Below, piece by piece: positions 36,582 to 45,201 of a DNA stretch of 64,000 nt. Numbering within the stretch: position 1 is the first letter of the stretch; each line of letters begins with the position of its first letter. Origin of the DNA: Alphaproteobacteria bacterium (GTDB taxonomy: Bacteria > Pseudomonadota > Alphaproteobacteria > JAAEOK01); NCBI GenBank assembly GCA_024244705.1, contig JAAEOK010000037.1:61354-125353 (forward strand), given 5' to 3'. The notes beneath the pieces are model-generated. The model made no database searches. It was not told where the DNA came from and saw nothing but the letters and a program-made list of their open reading frames with translations. Made by a program: the position numbers and the translations under genes.

Positions 36582-37457
36582 CTAGTCTCCTCTCGATGCC
36601 GCAACGAACCAATCGGCTATCTGGCTCCCGGTCATGAAGACCGTGTCGCCGCGGTCAACCAGCAGGTCGAGCATTTTCTTAAGGTAGCCAATTCGATGAG
36701 GTACGCCAATAAGGTGGGGATGGAGCCCGAGCGCGAGCACCCGCGGCGCGCCCTCGCCCATCTCCTCCTCGAAGCATGCGATCGTGTCTCGGAGACGCGT
36801 GAACATCTCGCGCGAGCCGTGCTTCTCGACGGCAAAGATGATGCTGTCGTTGACCTCGACGTTGTAGGGCATCGCGATCATGCGGCCGTGCTTGGTATCC
36901 ATCCATGTCGGCAGATCGTCGAGTACCCAGTCGCAGACGTAGTCGATTCCCGCCGCCTTCAGAATATCCGGCGTGTCGTAGCTCTCCTTGAGGCCCGGGC
37001 TCAACCACCCGCGGGTCTTCATGCCGGTGAACCGTTCGAGCTTGTCGAGCGCGGCCTGGATCAGTCCGGCCTCGTCGCTTTCCGATTGCATGCTGCGCTG
37101 GTGAATTCCATGGCCGATGAATTCCCAGCCGGCCTCGAGCATGGCCGTGGCACAGGCGGGATAGTTGTCGATCACGCCGGCGTTGATGCTGGTGCTCGCT
37201 GGAAGGCCGCGTTCGTCGAACAGACGGAGCATGCGAGACATCCCGACCCGCATGCCGTATTCGGCCCAGGAGAAATTGGGGATGTCCGGAATCTGCTCGG
37301 CACCATGAGGCGCCGTAATGATTTTGCGCGGCATGGCCTGGTCGAACTGCCAGCTCTCGACGTTGACGACCAGATGCACAATGAGCGTCTTGCCGTGTGG
37401 TCCGGTCAGCGCCGGACGCTTATGCGCCAGTTCATAGGGTATACGCGGATTGCTCAT
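36582..37457 (-). CDS. Polysaccharide deacetylase-like protein (PuuE/allantoinase-type)
   Basis: About 291 residues, NodB-fold. LIVHLVVNVESWQFDQ, ASTSINAGVIDNYP, FIGHGIHQRSM, TRGWLSPGLKESYDTPDILKAAGIDYVCDWVLDD and LGLHPHLIG match the cytoplasmic allantoinase/PuuE-like branch rather than secreted chitin deacetylases; no signal peptide is seen. GGGAGG lies five bases before ATG 37457. With the neighbouring cysteine hydrolase it suggests ring-opening or amide hydrolysis of a nitrogen compound. Confidence 0.83.
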   Translation of the reverse strand: MSNPRIPYELAHKRPALTGPHGKTLIVHLVVNVESWQFDQAMPRKIITAPHGAEQIPDIPNFSWAEYGMRVGMSRMLRLFDERGLPASTSINAGVIDNYPACATAMLEAGWEFIGHGIHQRSMQSESDEAGLIQAALDKLERFTGMKTRGWLSPGLKESYDTPDILKAAGIDYVCDWVLDDLPTWMDTKHGRMIAMPYNVEVNDSIIFAVEKHGSREMFTRLRDTIACFEEEMGEGAPRVLALGLHPHLIGVPHRIGYLKKMLDLLVDRGDTVFMTGSQIADWFVAASRGD

Positions 37458-37471
37458 TATGGCCTCCCGAA

Positions 37472-38263
37472 TTACGCCAGCGCCCTCGTCCAGCCACCAT
37501 CGGCAGTCACCGATGTGCCCGTCATATTGGCGGCCGCGTCGGAGGCCAGGAAAGTCACGATCCGCGCGATCTCCTCGGGCGCCGCGAGGCGGGCCATCGG
37601 GACCTGGTCGATAAATCCCGCTTCGACCTCTTCGACCGAGACTCCTCCCTGATCGGCTAGATTCTTCATGAGCGTATTCCATCGCCCAGTTCGCGTCGGG
37701 CCCGGATTGACCGCCACGATGACGATTCCATCGGCGGCAAGCTCGTGGGCGAGACCGGTCGTGACCGCGAGCAGCGCGGCATTCGCCGCGGCGGCGGGGA
37801 GTATCCGAGGCGACGGCTGATGTCCCGAGCTGCCGGCGATGGTGACGATACGTCCATATTTCCGCTCGCGCATCTTCGGAACGACTGCCCGCATCAGGCG
37901 GATCGTACCCATCACCTTGAGTGCGAAACTCTCCTCCCATACTTCGTCGGAAATCTCCCAAAATACGCCGCCCTGCGAGGCACCGGCCGAATTGATCAGG
38001 ATATCGATTCTTCCGAACCGCTCAATGGCCGCCTCGGCGATGGCGTTTGCGGCGGCAGGGTCGATCAGGTCGGCGGGAAAGATTTCTGCATCGGCACCGT
38101 GATCGTTCTTGAGCCGTCGGGCGGTCTCGGCGAGCTGGTCTTCATTCCTTGAGGTCAGGAACAGCTTCGCCCCTTCCGCGGCCAGGCCGTTCGCCGACGC
38201 TGCACCCAGCCCCTTGCTGCCACCGGCAACGATCGCGATCTTTCCGTTCAAGCCGAGTTCCAT
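37472..38263 (-). CDS. SDR-family protein lacking the catalytic Tyr-Lys pair
   Basis: A 263-residue Rossmann protein. GGSKGLGAA (cofactor motif), INSAGAS and VNPGPTRTGRW are normal SDR features. The segment that should hold Y-x-x-x-K reads LPAAAANAALLAVT, with Ala157 and Asn161 at the Tyr and Lys positions. Known SDR relatives with NAAL in this place also lack the pair. Hence a conventional dehydrogenase role is uncertain. First gene of the operon running to MmgE/PrpD; divergent from gnd. Confidence 0.85.
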   Translation of the reverse strand: MELGLNGKIAIVAGGSKGLGAASANGLAAEGAKLFLTSRNEDQLAETARRLKNDHGADAEIFPADLIDPAAANAIAEAAIERFGRIDILINSAGASQGGVFWEISDEVWEESFALKVMGTIRLMRAVVPKMRERKYGRIVTIAGSSGHQPSPRILPAAAANAALLAVTTGLAHELAADGIVIVAVNPGPTRTGRWNTLMKNLADQGGVSVEEVEAGFIDQVPMARLAAPEEIARIVTFLASDAAANMTGTSVTADGGWTRALA

Positions 38264-38510
38264 GTCCGTGCTCCCAAAATCGCGGTTGCATTTCTATCGC
38301 CATGACGACCGTGCCGTAAGGGGCTTTATGACACGAAGCCCAACGTTGTCACGATAGCTCCGGCGGCTCCGCGCATCGACGGCATCCACGTTTTGCCGAC
38401 GCAACCGTGGCCACTCTATCTTTTGCCTAAGGCGCGGAGTATAGCCCATACTCTGGCCCCGCCCTCACCCACCATGGGGTGGAAACCCAGCACGGATATG
38501 AGTGGGGATT

Positions 38511-39473
38511 ATGAACATCGGAATTGTTGGTCTCGGCCGAATGGGGAGCGGCATCACGCGGCGCCTACTCCAACACGGCATCTCGTCGGTTGCCTTTGAT
38601 CCAATAACCAACGCCGGGGACGCGCTCGAAGGAACGGGCATCACCGTGGCATCCAGTCTCGACGACCTGGTCGCCCATCTCACGCCGCCACGCGTCGTTT
38701 GGGTCATGGTCCCGGCGGGTGCCCCAACCGAGCAAGTCATAACGGCTCTCACGGCAAGGCTCGACGAGGGCGACGCGGTCATCGACGGCGGCAACAGCTT
38801 CTTCAAGGATACCGTCGCGCGCGGTCGCAGGCTCGCCGAGGCTGGCGTGGGTTTCGTCGATGTCGGCACCAGCGGCGGCATCTGGGGCGAACAACGCGGC
38901 TATTGCCTGATGATCGGCGGCGACAAGGAAGAGGTCGCGCGCCTCGATCCAGCCTTTCGCGCCTTGGCTTTTAGTGGCGAGCACGCGCCGCCAGTGGCGA
39001 CGAAGCAAGATGGCCGGCCGCCAGGCTATCTCCATTGCGGGCCGGTGGGGGCGGGCCACTTCGTCAAGATGATCCACAACGGGATCGAATACGGCATGAT
39101 GCAGGCCTATGCCGAAGGTTTCGACATTCTGGCCAACGCCGCCGAAGAGAATGTGCCCGAAGAGGAGCGTTTTGGTTTCGATCTCGCCGCCATCGCAGAG
39201 CTTTGGCGCCACGGCAGCGTGGTCTCGTCTTGGCTCCTCGACCTGACCGCGGAGGCGCTCGCGGCCGATCCGCAATTGGCGGACTATCAGGGCCACGTCC
39301 AGGATTCCGGCGAGGGCCGCTGGACCGTCGCCACCGCCATAGAGCGCAATGTGCCTGCCAGCGCCCTAACCGCGGCGCTCTATGCACGGATCGAGTCGCG
39401 GCGTCGGGAGCACTTCGGCAACAAGCTGCTCTCGGCCATGCGCGCCGCGTTTGGCGGTCATGTCGAGCGGTAA
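38511..39473 (+). CDS. gnd: 6-phosphogluconate dehydrogenase, decarboxylating (short form)
   Basis: About 320 residues, the short GndA-like/NAD-type class (classical enzymes are ~470). IGIVGLGRMGSG is the cofactor motif, with Asp30 at the end of the second strand (VAFDP), which favours NAD over NADP. GGNSFFKDT, DVGTSGGIWGEQRGYCLMIGG and the substrate site KMIHNGIEYGMMQAYAEG follow. It converts 6-phosphogluconate to ribulose-5-phosphate. ATG 38511 gives the normal N-terminus; GTG 38502 would add three residues. Convergent with pgl. Confidence 0.9.
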   Translation: MNIGIVGLGRMGSGITRRLLQHGISSVAFDPITNAGDALEGTGITVASSLDDLVAHLTPPRVVWVMVPAGAPTEQVITALTARLDEGDAVIDGGNSFFKDTVARGRRLAEAGVGFVDVGTSGGIWGEQRGYCLMIGGDKEEVARLDPAFRALAFSGEHAPPVATKQDGRPPGYLHCGPVGAGHFVKMIHNGIEYGMMQAYAEGFDILANAAEENVPEEERFGFDLAAIAELWRHGSVVSSWLLDLTAEALAADPQLADYQGHVQDSGEGRWTVATAIERNVPASALTAALYARIESRRREHFGNKLLSAMRAAFGGHVER

Positions 39474-39533
39474 GGCTCCGGATGCTTGGCCGACGATAAC
39501 TATCGCATTTCGTGACGCACCCCGTCCGACGGG

Positions 39534-40244
39534 TCAATCCTCAGGCCAGGCCGCGTCATCGATGAACCACTGCACCTCGCCACCGGCAGCAACCTGCGTC
39601 ACCGGCAGCTCTTCGCCGGCAAAGATTCTCGCCAATATCTCCCGCTTTTCCTGTCCGGTGGCGAGGACCGCGGCGGCACGGCGGCTCCTAAGGGCGGGAA
39701 CCGTCAGGGTAACACGCGACTGCCCATCCGGCGCGTCGGTCGCCGCCACCCATTTTTCCTGCTCATCGAGCACCGCAGAGCCGGGGAACAAGGACGCTGT
39801 ATGGCCATCGGTCCCGACCCCGAGCAGAATGAGATCGAACAGCGGTTTGCCCTCGAGCGACGCCCCGCCATGAAAATTCTTCAGGTCTTCCTCGTAGGCG
39901 GCAGCGACGGCATCGCGGCTCGGCAGGTGTGTAGGGACGACATGAAGGTTTTCGGGCGGGGCCGGTATGTGGTCGAGAAAATCCCGGCACGCCGTGCCGG
40001 CGTTGCTTCGCGGATCGTCAGATGGCACTACGCGCTCGTCCCCCCAGAACCAGTGTATGCGGTCCCAGGACACACGGTCCTGCAGCTCGGGTGACCGAAG
40101 TACTTTGTAGGCCCGGCGCGGTGTGGTACCGCCGGACAGGCAAACCGAGAGTCGGCCGTCGCGCTGTGCCAGCTGCTCAACGATCCAGTGCGCGGCCGCT
40201 TCGGCTACCGCCTGAGGGGAATCCAGTTTCCGTCGACCTGTCAC
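39534..40244 (-). CDS. pgl: 6-phosphogluconolactonase
   Basis: A 236-residue protein. LSGGTTPRRAYKVL, IHWFWGDERVVPSDDPRSN, LILLGVGTDGHTASLFPGS and the late VTLTVPAL are standard Pgl/DevB motifs. It hydrolyses 6-phosphogluconolactone, the product of glucose-6-phosphate dehydrogenases. It is convergent with gnd, 60 bases away. No zwf is visible; the Fgd-like gene at 33405 could supply the lactone. Confidence 0.93.
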   Translation of the reverse strand: MTGRRKLDSPQAVAEAAAHWIVEQLAQRDGRLSVCLSGGTTPRRAYKVLRSPELQDRVSWDRIHWFWGDERVVPSDDPRSNAGTACRDFLDHIPAPPENLHVVPTHLPSRDAVAAAYEEDLKNFHGGASLEGKPLFDLILLGVGTDGHTASLFPGSAVLDEQEKWVAATDAPDGQSRVTLTVPALRSRRAAAVLATGQEKREILARIFAGEELPVTQVAAGGEVQWFIDDAAWPED

Positions 40245-40301
40245 AGGCTACCCCCTAAGCCCCCATCTCGATAGTCCACGCCGTCGCGATCATTGCGCTG
40301 C

Positions 40302-41222
40302 CTATGTCGCATAGTTCGCCCGCAATTGGGGGATGGTCTGGGTCGCTATCTTCTCGAACTTGGGTAGTTGGCTTTCGATCGTCGGGTAGTAGAGGCCGAT
40401 CTCGGTGAAACCCAGCGCTATCACGCGCTCCACCATCTCGACAAAGAGGTCCTCGGATTCGTAGTAGCTGATCAGGCCGCCGCTCTTGCGGGCGTCGGCG
40501 TCAAACATGTGGTAGGAGCGGCGAAGCGTCGCCGGGTCTCGAGCTAGCGACGCGCAGTGCTGATCGATCAATGCGACCCGCTCGGATATCTCCTCCATCT
40601 GGGATTCGAATGACTCGGCGAAACTGAGGCTGTTCCAGATGTCGGCGTGGCGTGCCGCAATCTTCAACATTACCGGGCCCATGGCAGCGATCATGATGGG
40701 CGGACGTGGGCTCTGCACGGGCCGTGGGCACATCACCGCGCCGTTGACCTCGTAGAACTGCCCCTTGTAAGTCGAGACCTCGTTGGACAGCAGCTGATCG
40801 ACGATCGGTACATATTCCTTGAAGCGGGCGACGCGCTCTTTGTTGCCCCAGTTGGGAAGCCCCATCATCTCGTACGAGGGATCGCTGGTCAGCCCGATGC
40901 CCAGCCCCAAATCCAATCGACCATTGGAGATGTGGTCAACCGTTAGCGCTTGAAAAGCCAGCATTGCCGGGTGGCGGAGCGGGAATTGGCTGACGCAGGT
41001 CGAGATCCTGATGTGCGTTGTTTCGCGCGCGATTGCGGCGGCGAGGGTCCAGGCCTCGAACCAGGGAGACGGCGGATTGCTCCAATCAACAAAATGATCC
41101 GCGACCCCGGCAATATCAAAACCGAGGTCCTCGAAGCTCTTGTAACGCGCCAGAAGCTCATCCCAAGGGACGTTTGGAAGCGTCATCGCGTAGAACTTCA
41201 AGTCATGAGTTTTGGCCATCAA
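40302..41222 (-). CDS. LLM-class flavin/F420-dependent oxidoreductase
   Basis: A 306-residue luciferase-fold protein. YKSFEDLGFDIAGVADHFVDW, IRISTCVSQFPLRHPAMLAFQALTVDHISNGRLDLGLGIG and PPIMIAAMGPVMLKIAARHADIWN are diagnostic. The substrate is unknown; F420 is a likely cofactor because the biosynthesis operon is nearby. The frame opens ATGATG at 41222 and 41219. It is a single gene, downstream of tRNA-Ser on the same strand. Confidence 0.87.
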   Translation of the reverse strand: MMAKTHDLKFYAMTLPNVPWDELLARYKSFEDLGFDIAGVADHFVDWSNPPSPWFEAWTLAAAIARETTHIRISTCVSQFPLRHPAMLAFQALTVDHISNGRLDLGLGIGLTSDPSYEMMGLPNWGNKERVARFKEYVPIVDQLLSNEVSTYKGQFYEVNGAVMCPRPVQSPRPPIMIAAMGPVMLKIAARHADIWNSLSFAESFESQMEEISERVALIDQHCASLARDPATLRRSYHMFDADARKSGGLISYYESEDLFVEMVERVIALGFTEIGLYYPTIESQLPKFEKIATQTIPQLRANYAT

Positions 41223-41328
41223 TTCCCTCTCCGGCGAGTTTCATCCGATGGGCATTATCTCATAGACACGGGCGGGCGTTGTCAGACCAATGCCACCAGG
41301 AAATCTAGTTGAAGCACAGACATAAAAG

Positions 41329-41417
41329 TGGCGGAGGGTGTGGGATTCGAACCCACGCTACCCTTTCGGGTAGACGGATTAGCAATCCGCTGCATTCGAC
41401 CACTCTGCCAACCCTCC
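41329..41417 (-). tRNA. tRNA-Ser (anticodon GCT)
   Basis: An 89-nt class II tRNA. The acceptor GGAGGGT pairs with ACCCTCC, followed by the discriminator G and an encoded CCA (41329-41331). The anticodon arm GGATTGCTAATCC gives GCT. The long variable arm CTACCCGAAAGGGTAG and the T arm GTGGG-TTCGAAT-CCCAC are clear. It reads Ser AGC/AGU codons. Confidence 0.96.
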
Positions 41418-41703
41418 GCAGGACGTCCACGGCCGAAAGAGACACGCGTTCTACAAACGCACCCGCGCGCTGTCAACGCGAGTGCAAAACGCAGGGGTGG
41501 CACAGCCATGGACCGTCGCCGTTGGATCGGCGTCCGGCGGTTCGGACCCGATCGTCCCAGAGCGGCATCGAGACCGAAATCCGGATATCCAATATGGTTA
41601 ACGAATTCCTTAATTCGACCACCGCGCACTTTACGCCTCGTTAATGTTAACGCCCCAAAATTGACACAGTGGTGAACATGTTGACGAGATGAGGGTTTCA
41701 GAA

Positions 41704-41907
41704 ATGACTATGTCAAGACGCTGTGCCGAAACGTTGCTGGATCTGGTCGAGGTCAAGCTCAGCTGTATCGAAATTTACGACCGAGAAGACAAGCGCGAGG
41801 TCGCGCTGCTTCAAACCGCCCGCCAGGAATTGCTCGCCATCTCAGGGCGCGGCGGCGAAGTCTTGTCCATGGATAGCGGCAAGCGGGTCAGCGCCGTCGC
41901 CTGCTGA
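41704..41907 (+). CDS. Small conserved alphaproteobacterial protein, unknown function
   Basis: About 67 residues. MSRRCAETLLDLVEVKLSCIEIYDREDKREVALLQTARQELL predicts two amphipathic helices with two Cys; no signal peptide. Similar short proteins beginning S-R-x-CAETLLDLVE-KLSC are found in alphaproteobacteria without known function. ATG 41704 is preferred, with GAGGG about 8 bases upstream; ATG 41689 and 41710 are possible. No operon partner. Confidence 0.55.
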   Translation: MTMSRRCAETLLDLVEVKLSCIEIYDREDKREVALLQTARQELLAISGRGGEVLSMDSGKRVSAVAC

Positions 41908-42024
41908 CCTCGGCACCGCCTACGGACCATCCCGATACCGAGTTTGGAACGATACGCCCGCTGACGGGGCGCCCCGGGTGATATATGGTGGTGGCTTGGC
42001 CACCACGACCCCGGGAACAGCTGG

Positions 42025-43650
42025 ATGAACCTAGCCGAGTCGTTGCTGCATGCGCTGAAGGTCCGCGGCGCGCGCGAGATTTTCGGCATTCCGGGCGACT
42101 TCGCACTGCCGTTCTTCAAGGTGGTCGAGGACTCCGGCATCTTGCCCTGCTACACCCTGAGCCACGAGCCGGGTGTCGGTTTCGCCGCCGATGCCGCAGG
42201 CCGCTTCAACCGCGGGCTCGGCGTCGCTGCGATCACCTACGGCGCGGGCGCTTTCAACATGGTCAACGCGACCGCGGCGGCATTCGCGGAAAAATCGCCG
42301 CTGGTTGTGATTTCCGGCGGTCCCGGCGCCGGCGAGCGGCAACGCGGTCTGTTGCTCCACCATCAGGCCAAGACCATCGAATCTCAGTACCGGGTGTTCC
42401 AGGAAGTGACCTGCGATCAGGCTTTGCTCGACAATGCCCACGAGGCTCCGGCGATCATCGCGCGCGTCCTGGCCAGTTGCCGCGCGCATACCGAGCCGGT
42501 CTATCTCGAAATTCCGCGCGATATGGTCAACGCCGAATGCGCGCCGGTTGCCGATCCCGTGCCCGAACCGGCCGACCCCGACGCGCTGGCAGCCTGCGCC
42601 GATGAGATCCTCGAGCGGATCGCCGCCGCCGAGGCGCCGGTGTTGATGGTCGGCGTCGAGATCCGCCGCCATGGCATCGAAAGAGAGGTTGCCGAACTGG
42701 CCCGCAAACTGGGCCTGCCGGTGGTGACCAGTTTCATGGGCCGCGGATTGCTGGTCAATTTCGACGTCCCCGTGGTCGGCACCTATCTCGGCGTCGCCGG
42801 TGATCCCGAGATCACGTCGCTGGTCGAGGACTCCGACGGATTGCTACTACTCGGCGTCATCCTTTCGGACACCAACCTCGGTGTCTCCCGGCAGCAGATC
42901 GACCTGCGCCGGACGATTCAAGCCCTCGACCGCCAGGTCTCGCTCGGTTTCCACACCTATTCCGATATTCCTCTCGACGCCTTGGTCGACGCCCTCCTCG
43001 ACCGCGCCGGTACGTCCCGAGCGCGGCCGCTGCCCGACATTCAAGCCGCCTATCCGCGCGGCCTCGCCGCCGATGAAACGCCGATTTCACCGACCGACAT
43101 CGCCTGTGCGGTCAACGACATGATGGACCGTCACGGAGCGATGCCGATCGCGGCCGACATGGGCGATTGCTTGTTTACGGCCATGGACATCGCCCACACA
43201 CGGCTGACGGCGCCGGGCTACTATGCCGGCATGGGCTACGGTGTTCCCGCCGGCCTCGGCATCCAGGCGACCACGGGCGAGCGTCCGCTGATCCTGGTTG
43301 GCGATGGTGCCTTCCAAATGACCGGATGGGAACTCGGCAATTGCCGGCGTTATGGATGGAACCCGATTGTCATCGTTTTCAATAACGCAAGCTGGGAAAT
43401 GCTGCGCGTGTTTCAGCCGGAATCCACCTTCAATGACCTCGACGATTGGCGCTTCGCCGAGTTGGCGCCACTGCTCGGCGGTCATGGCGAACGGGTTCGA
43501 ACGCGCCGGGAATTGGCCGCTGCTCTCGATCGCGCGGCCCACGCGACAGATGGCTTTTACCTGATCGAAGCAATGCTTCAGCGCGGCGAAATGTCGAATA
43601 CCCTGTCGCGGTTCGTCGCCGGTATTAAACGGCTCCACGGCAAGTCCTGA
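42025..43650 (+). CDS. ipdC: Phenylpyruvate/indolepyruvate decarboxylase (thiamine diphosphate enzyme)
   Basis: A 541-residue ThDP enzyme very like Azospirillum brasilense IpdC/PPDC. FGIPGDFALPFFKVVEDSGILP, TLSHEPGVGFAADAAGR with the cofactor-activating Glu, TYGAGAFNMVNATAAAFAEKSPLVVISGGPG, and the ThDP/Mg motif GDGAFQMTGWELGNCRR...VFNNASWEM are present. It decarboxylates phenylpyruvate and/or indole-3-pyruvate to the aldehyde, a step toward phenylacetic or indole-3-acetic acid. It is isolated, with its own upstream region (41908-42024). Substrate preference cannot be set by eye. Confidence 0.88.
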   Translation: MNLAESLLHALKVRGAREIFGIPGDFALPFFKVVEDSGILPCYTLSHEPGVGFAADAAGRFNRGLGVAAITYGAGAFNMVNATAAAFAEKSPLVVISGGPGAGERQRGLLLHHQAKTIESQYRVFQEVTCDQALLDNAHEAPAIIARVLASCRAHTEPVYLEIPRDMVNAECAPVADPVPEPADPDALAACADEILERIAAAEAPVLMVGVEIRRHGIEREVAELARKLGLPVVTSFMGRGLLVNFDVPVVGTYLGVAGDPEITSLVEDSDGLLLLGVILSDTNLGVSRQQIDLRRTIQALDRQVSLGFHTYSDIPLDALVDALLDRAGTSRARPLPDIQAAYPRGLAADETPISPTDIACAVNDMMDRHGAMPIAADMGDCLFTAMDIAHTRLTAPGYYAGMGYGVPAGLGIQATTGERPLILVGDGAFQMTGWELGNCRRYGWNPIVIVFNNASWEMLRVFQPESTFNDLDDWRFAELAPLLGGHGERVRTRRELAAALDRAAHATDGFYLIEAMLQRGEMSNTLSRFVAGIKRLHGKS

Positions 43651-43771
43651 ACAACGGCGCCCGCAAACCACATGGCTGGGCGTCGGTAGCCGTCATACTC
43701 AATGTTGGCGGCGACGCGAACCACTCTATCGCGATCACCAATCCAAGAACGGAAAGGACGTGGCGATCGAC

Positions 43772-44341
43772 TCAGTGCTTGACGTGGAGCACCGGCTCGA
43801 TACCCGAAAACACCGGTTCGAGTTCCACGCCCAGCGCGTCGCCGAACTTGCTCACCGCGATATATATGGTGATCGTAAACACCGCCTCGACAATCTGTGG
43901 CTCGCTGAAATGCCGGTGCAATCTTTCCCACAACTCACTTGAGACATGGTTGGCATCGATGCCAATCCGCACGGTTAGGTCCATCAGCGCCTTTTCCGCA
44001 TCCGTGAAATGCGGGCTGTCCGTGTATCGATCGCCGCCGATATCCGCGATCTTGTCCTCCGAAATGCCGAGTCGTTTGGAAAGAGTCTCATGCTGGACCA
44101 CGCAATACTGGCAATCGTTGCGATGGGTCGCCTTGAGGATAATCAGCTCCTTGGTCACCCAGTCGAGCTCGCCGTCCTTCAGGATCGCCATGATCATTTC
44201 GGTGAACACGGTGCCAAGTTCCGGCGTATGGCCGAACACCTTGAATATATTGAGGAGCATTTCGAAGCGCGCCTCGGCCTTGTCGTAAAAGGCGAGGGTC
44301 TCCGCACTCGCCTGCTCCCGTTCGACGTATGACACCGACAT
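43772..44341 (-). CDS. Carboxymuconolactone decarboxylase/AhpD-like protein
   Basis: About 189 residues. The core ILKATHRNDCQYCVVQHETLSKRLGIS has the redox CxxC and His of AhpD-type alkylhydroperoxidases/CMD proteins. A strong AAGGAGG precedes ATG 44341; the frame extends upstream into tetR but without similarity. It is transcribed from the same strand as tetR, 46 bases downstream, and a copy of the putative TetR operator lies just before its ribosome site. Probably stress-related redox function. Confidence 0.85.
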   Translation of the reverse strand: MSVSYVEREQASAETLAFYDKAEARFEMLLNIFKVFGHTPELGTVFTEMIMAILKDGELDWVTKELIILKATHRNDCQYCVVQHETLSKRLGISEDKIADIGGDRYTDSPHFTDAEKALMDLTVRIGIDANHVSSELWERLHRHFSEPQIVEAVFTITIYIAVSKFGDALGVELEPVFSGIEPVLHVKH

Positions 44342-44358
44342 TGTTTTCCTCCTTTTGT

Positions 44359-44372
44359 ACCGATCGTTCCAA
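44359..44372. promoter_or_regulatory. Putative TetR operator upstream of the AhpD-like gene
   Basis: accgatcgttccaa (44359-44372) is the exact reverse complement of the 14-bp sequence ttggaacgatcggt found upstream of tetR at 45008. It has a palindromic core CGATCG and sits 18 bases before the AhpD-like start. The shared, otherwise unexplained sequence at both genes suggests binding by the TetR protein. Confidence 0.5.
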
Positions 44373-44387
44373 TTGAACCAAAAAAAT

Positions 44388-44969
44388 TTACCCCAACAGT
44401 GACTTCGCTTGATCCGCGATGGATTGCAGCAACCGCCGCTCGGGCCGGCTTCGCGCCAGAACGCGAATGCCGAGCACCAACCCCAGCAGCGCGCGCGCCA
44501 CCGCGACCGGATCAATCTCGTGGCCGACCTCCCCGCTCTCTTGGGCCGCTTCGATCGACGTCTTGAAGAAGGTCTCGATCTTGCGCAGGCCGTCGGCCAC
44601 GATTACCCCGATTTCCGTATCGTGGGGCGCCAGTTCCAAGGCGGTGTTGACGAGAAAACATCCGTCCCCGCCCCTATCGGATCTGGCATCCTCGATCAAC
44701 GTATCGAACAACCGGTCGATTGCCTCGCGCGGCGTCCGGCCACGGGCCACGCTTTCGATCCGAGGATTCTGGTATTCCGCTTGATAGCGCTTGAGGGCGG
44801 CAACGAAGAGCGCGTGTTTGCTGCCGAATGTATTGTACAGGCTGCCCCTGTTGATACCCATACAGTCGATCAAATCTTGCGCCGACGTGTTGGTATAGCC
44901 CTGACACCAAAAGGCATCCATGGCGCGACCCAATGCCGAATCGACGTCGAATTGCCGCTCCCGTGGCAT
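44388..44969 (-). CDS. TetR/AcrR-family transcriptional regulator
   Basis: A 193-residue repressor. The N-terminal helix-turn-helix (about 10-55) includes FWCQGYTNTSAQDLIDCMGINRGSLYNTFGSKHALF. The ligand domain has GDGCFLVNTALELAPHD, as in the NemR/AcuR-like branch with a Cys in this place, which may sense electrophiles. It is likely autoregulated: a 14-bp operator-like sequence stands about 40 bases upstream and again before the downstream AhpD-like gene. Confidence 0.88.
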   Translation of the reverse strand: MPRERQFDVDSALGRAMDAFWCQGYTNTSAQDLIDCMGINRGSLYNTFGSKHALFVAALKRYQAEYQNPRIESVARGRTPREAIDRLFDTLIEDARSDRGGDGCFLVNTALELAPHDTEIGVIVADGLRKIETFFKTSIEAAQESGEVGHEIDPVAVARALLGLVLGIRVLARSRPERRLLQSIADQAKSLLG

Positions 44970-45007
44970 GTAGTCCTCACAGTCTTGCTGACACCTGACT
45001 ACCCGTT

Positions 45008-45021
45008 TTGGAACGATCGGT
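45008..45021. promoter_or_regulatory. Putative TetR operator upstream of tetR
   Basis: ttggaacgatcggt, identical in 14 bases (inverted) to the site at 44359-44372. It lies about 40 bases upstream of the tetR start, a position suited to autorepression. Confidence 0.5.
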
Positions 45022-45201
45022 CAATAACGGTGCGTCGCCGACACAACGGCATTCTCCCACTCGACCGAGTTCAGGGCAGATACGGCGCGCGCCGAGGGGT
45101 CAGAAAATTGGAACAATTGGCCAATAATTGCTCCGCCCATAATCGCCGCGACAAAGCTGAATCATTGGCTGGCATATTCGGCAATTCCGGGACCGGCCAA
45201 A

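Noticed and set aside
36429..37652. 407-residue plus-strand open frame across the deacetylase region
   Set aside because: Antisense to the well-supported deacetylase and SDR genes; no motifs.
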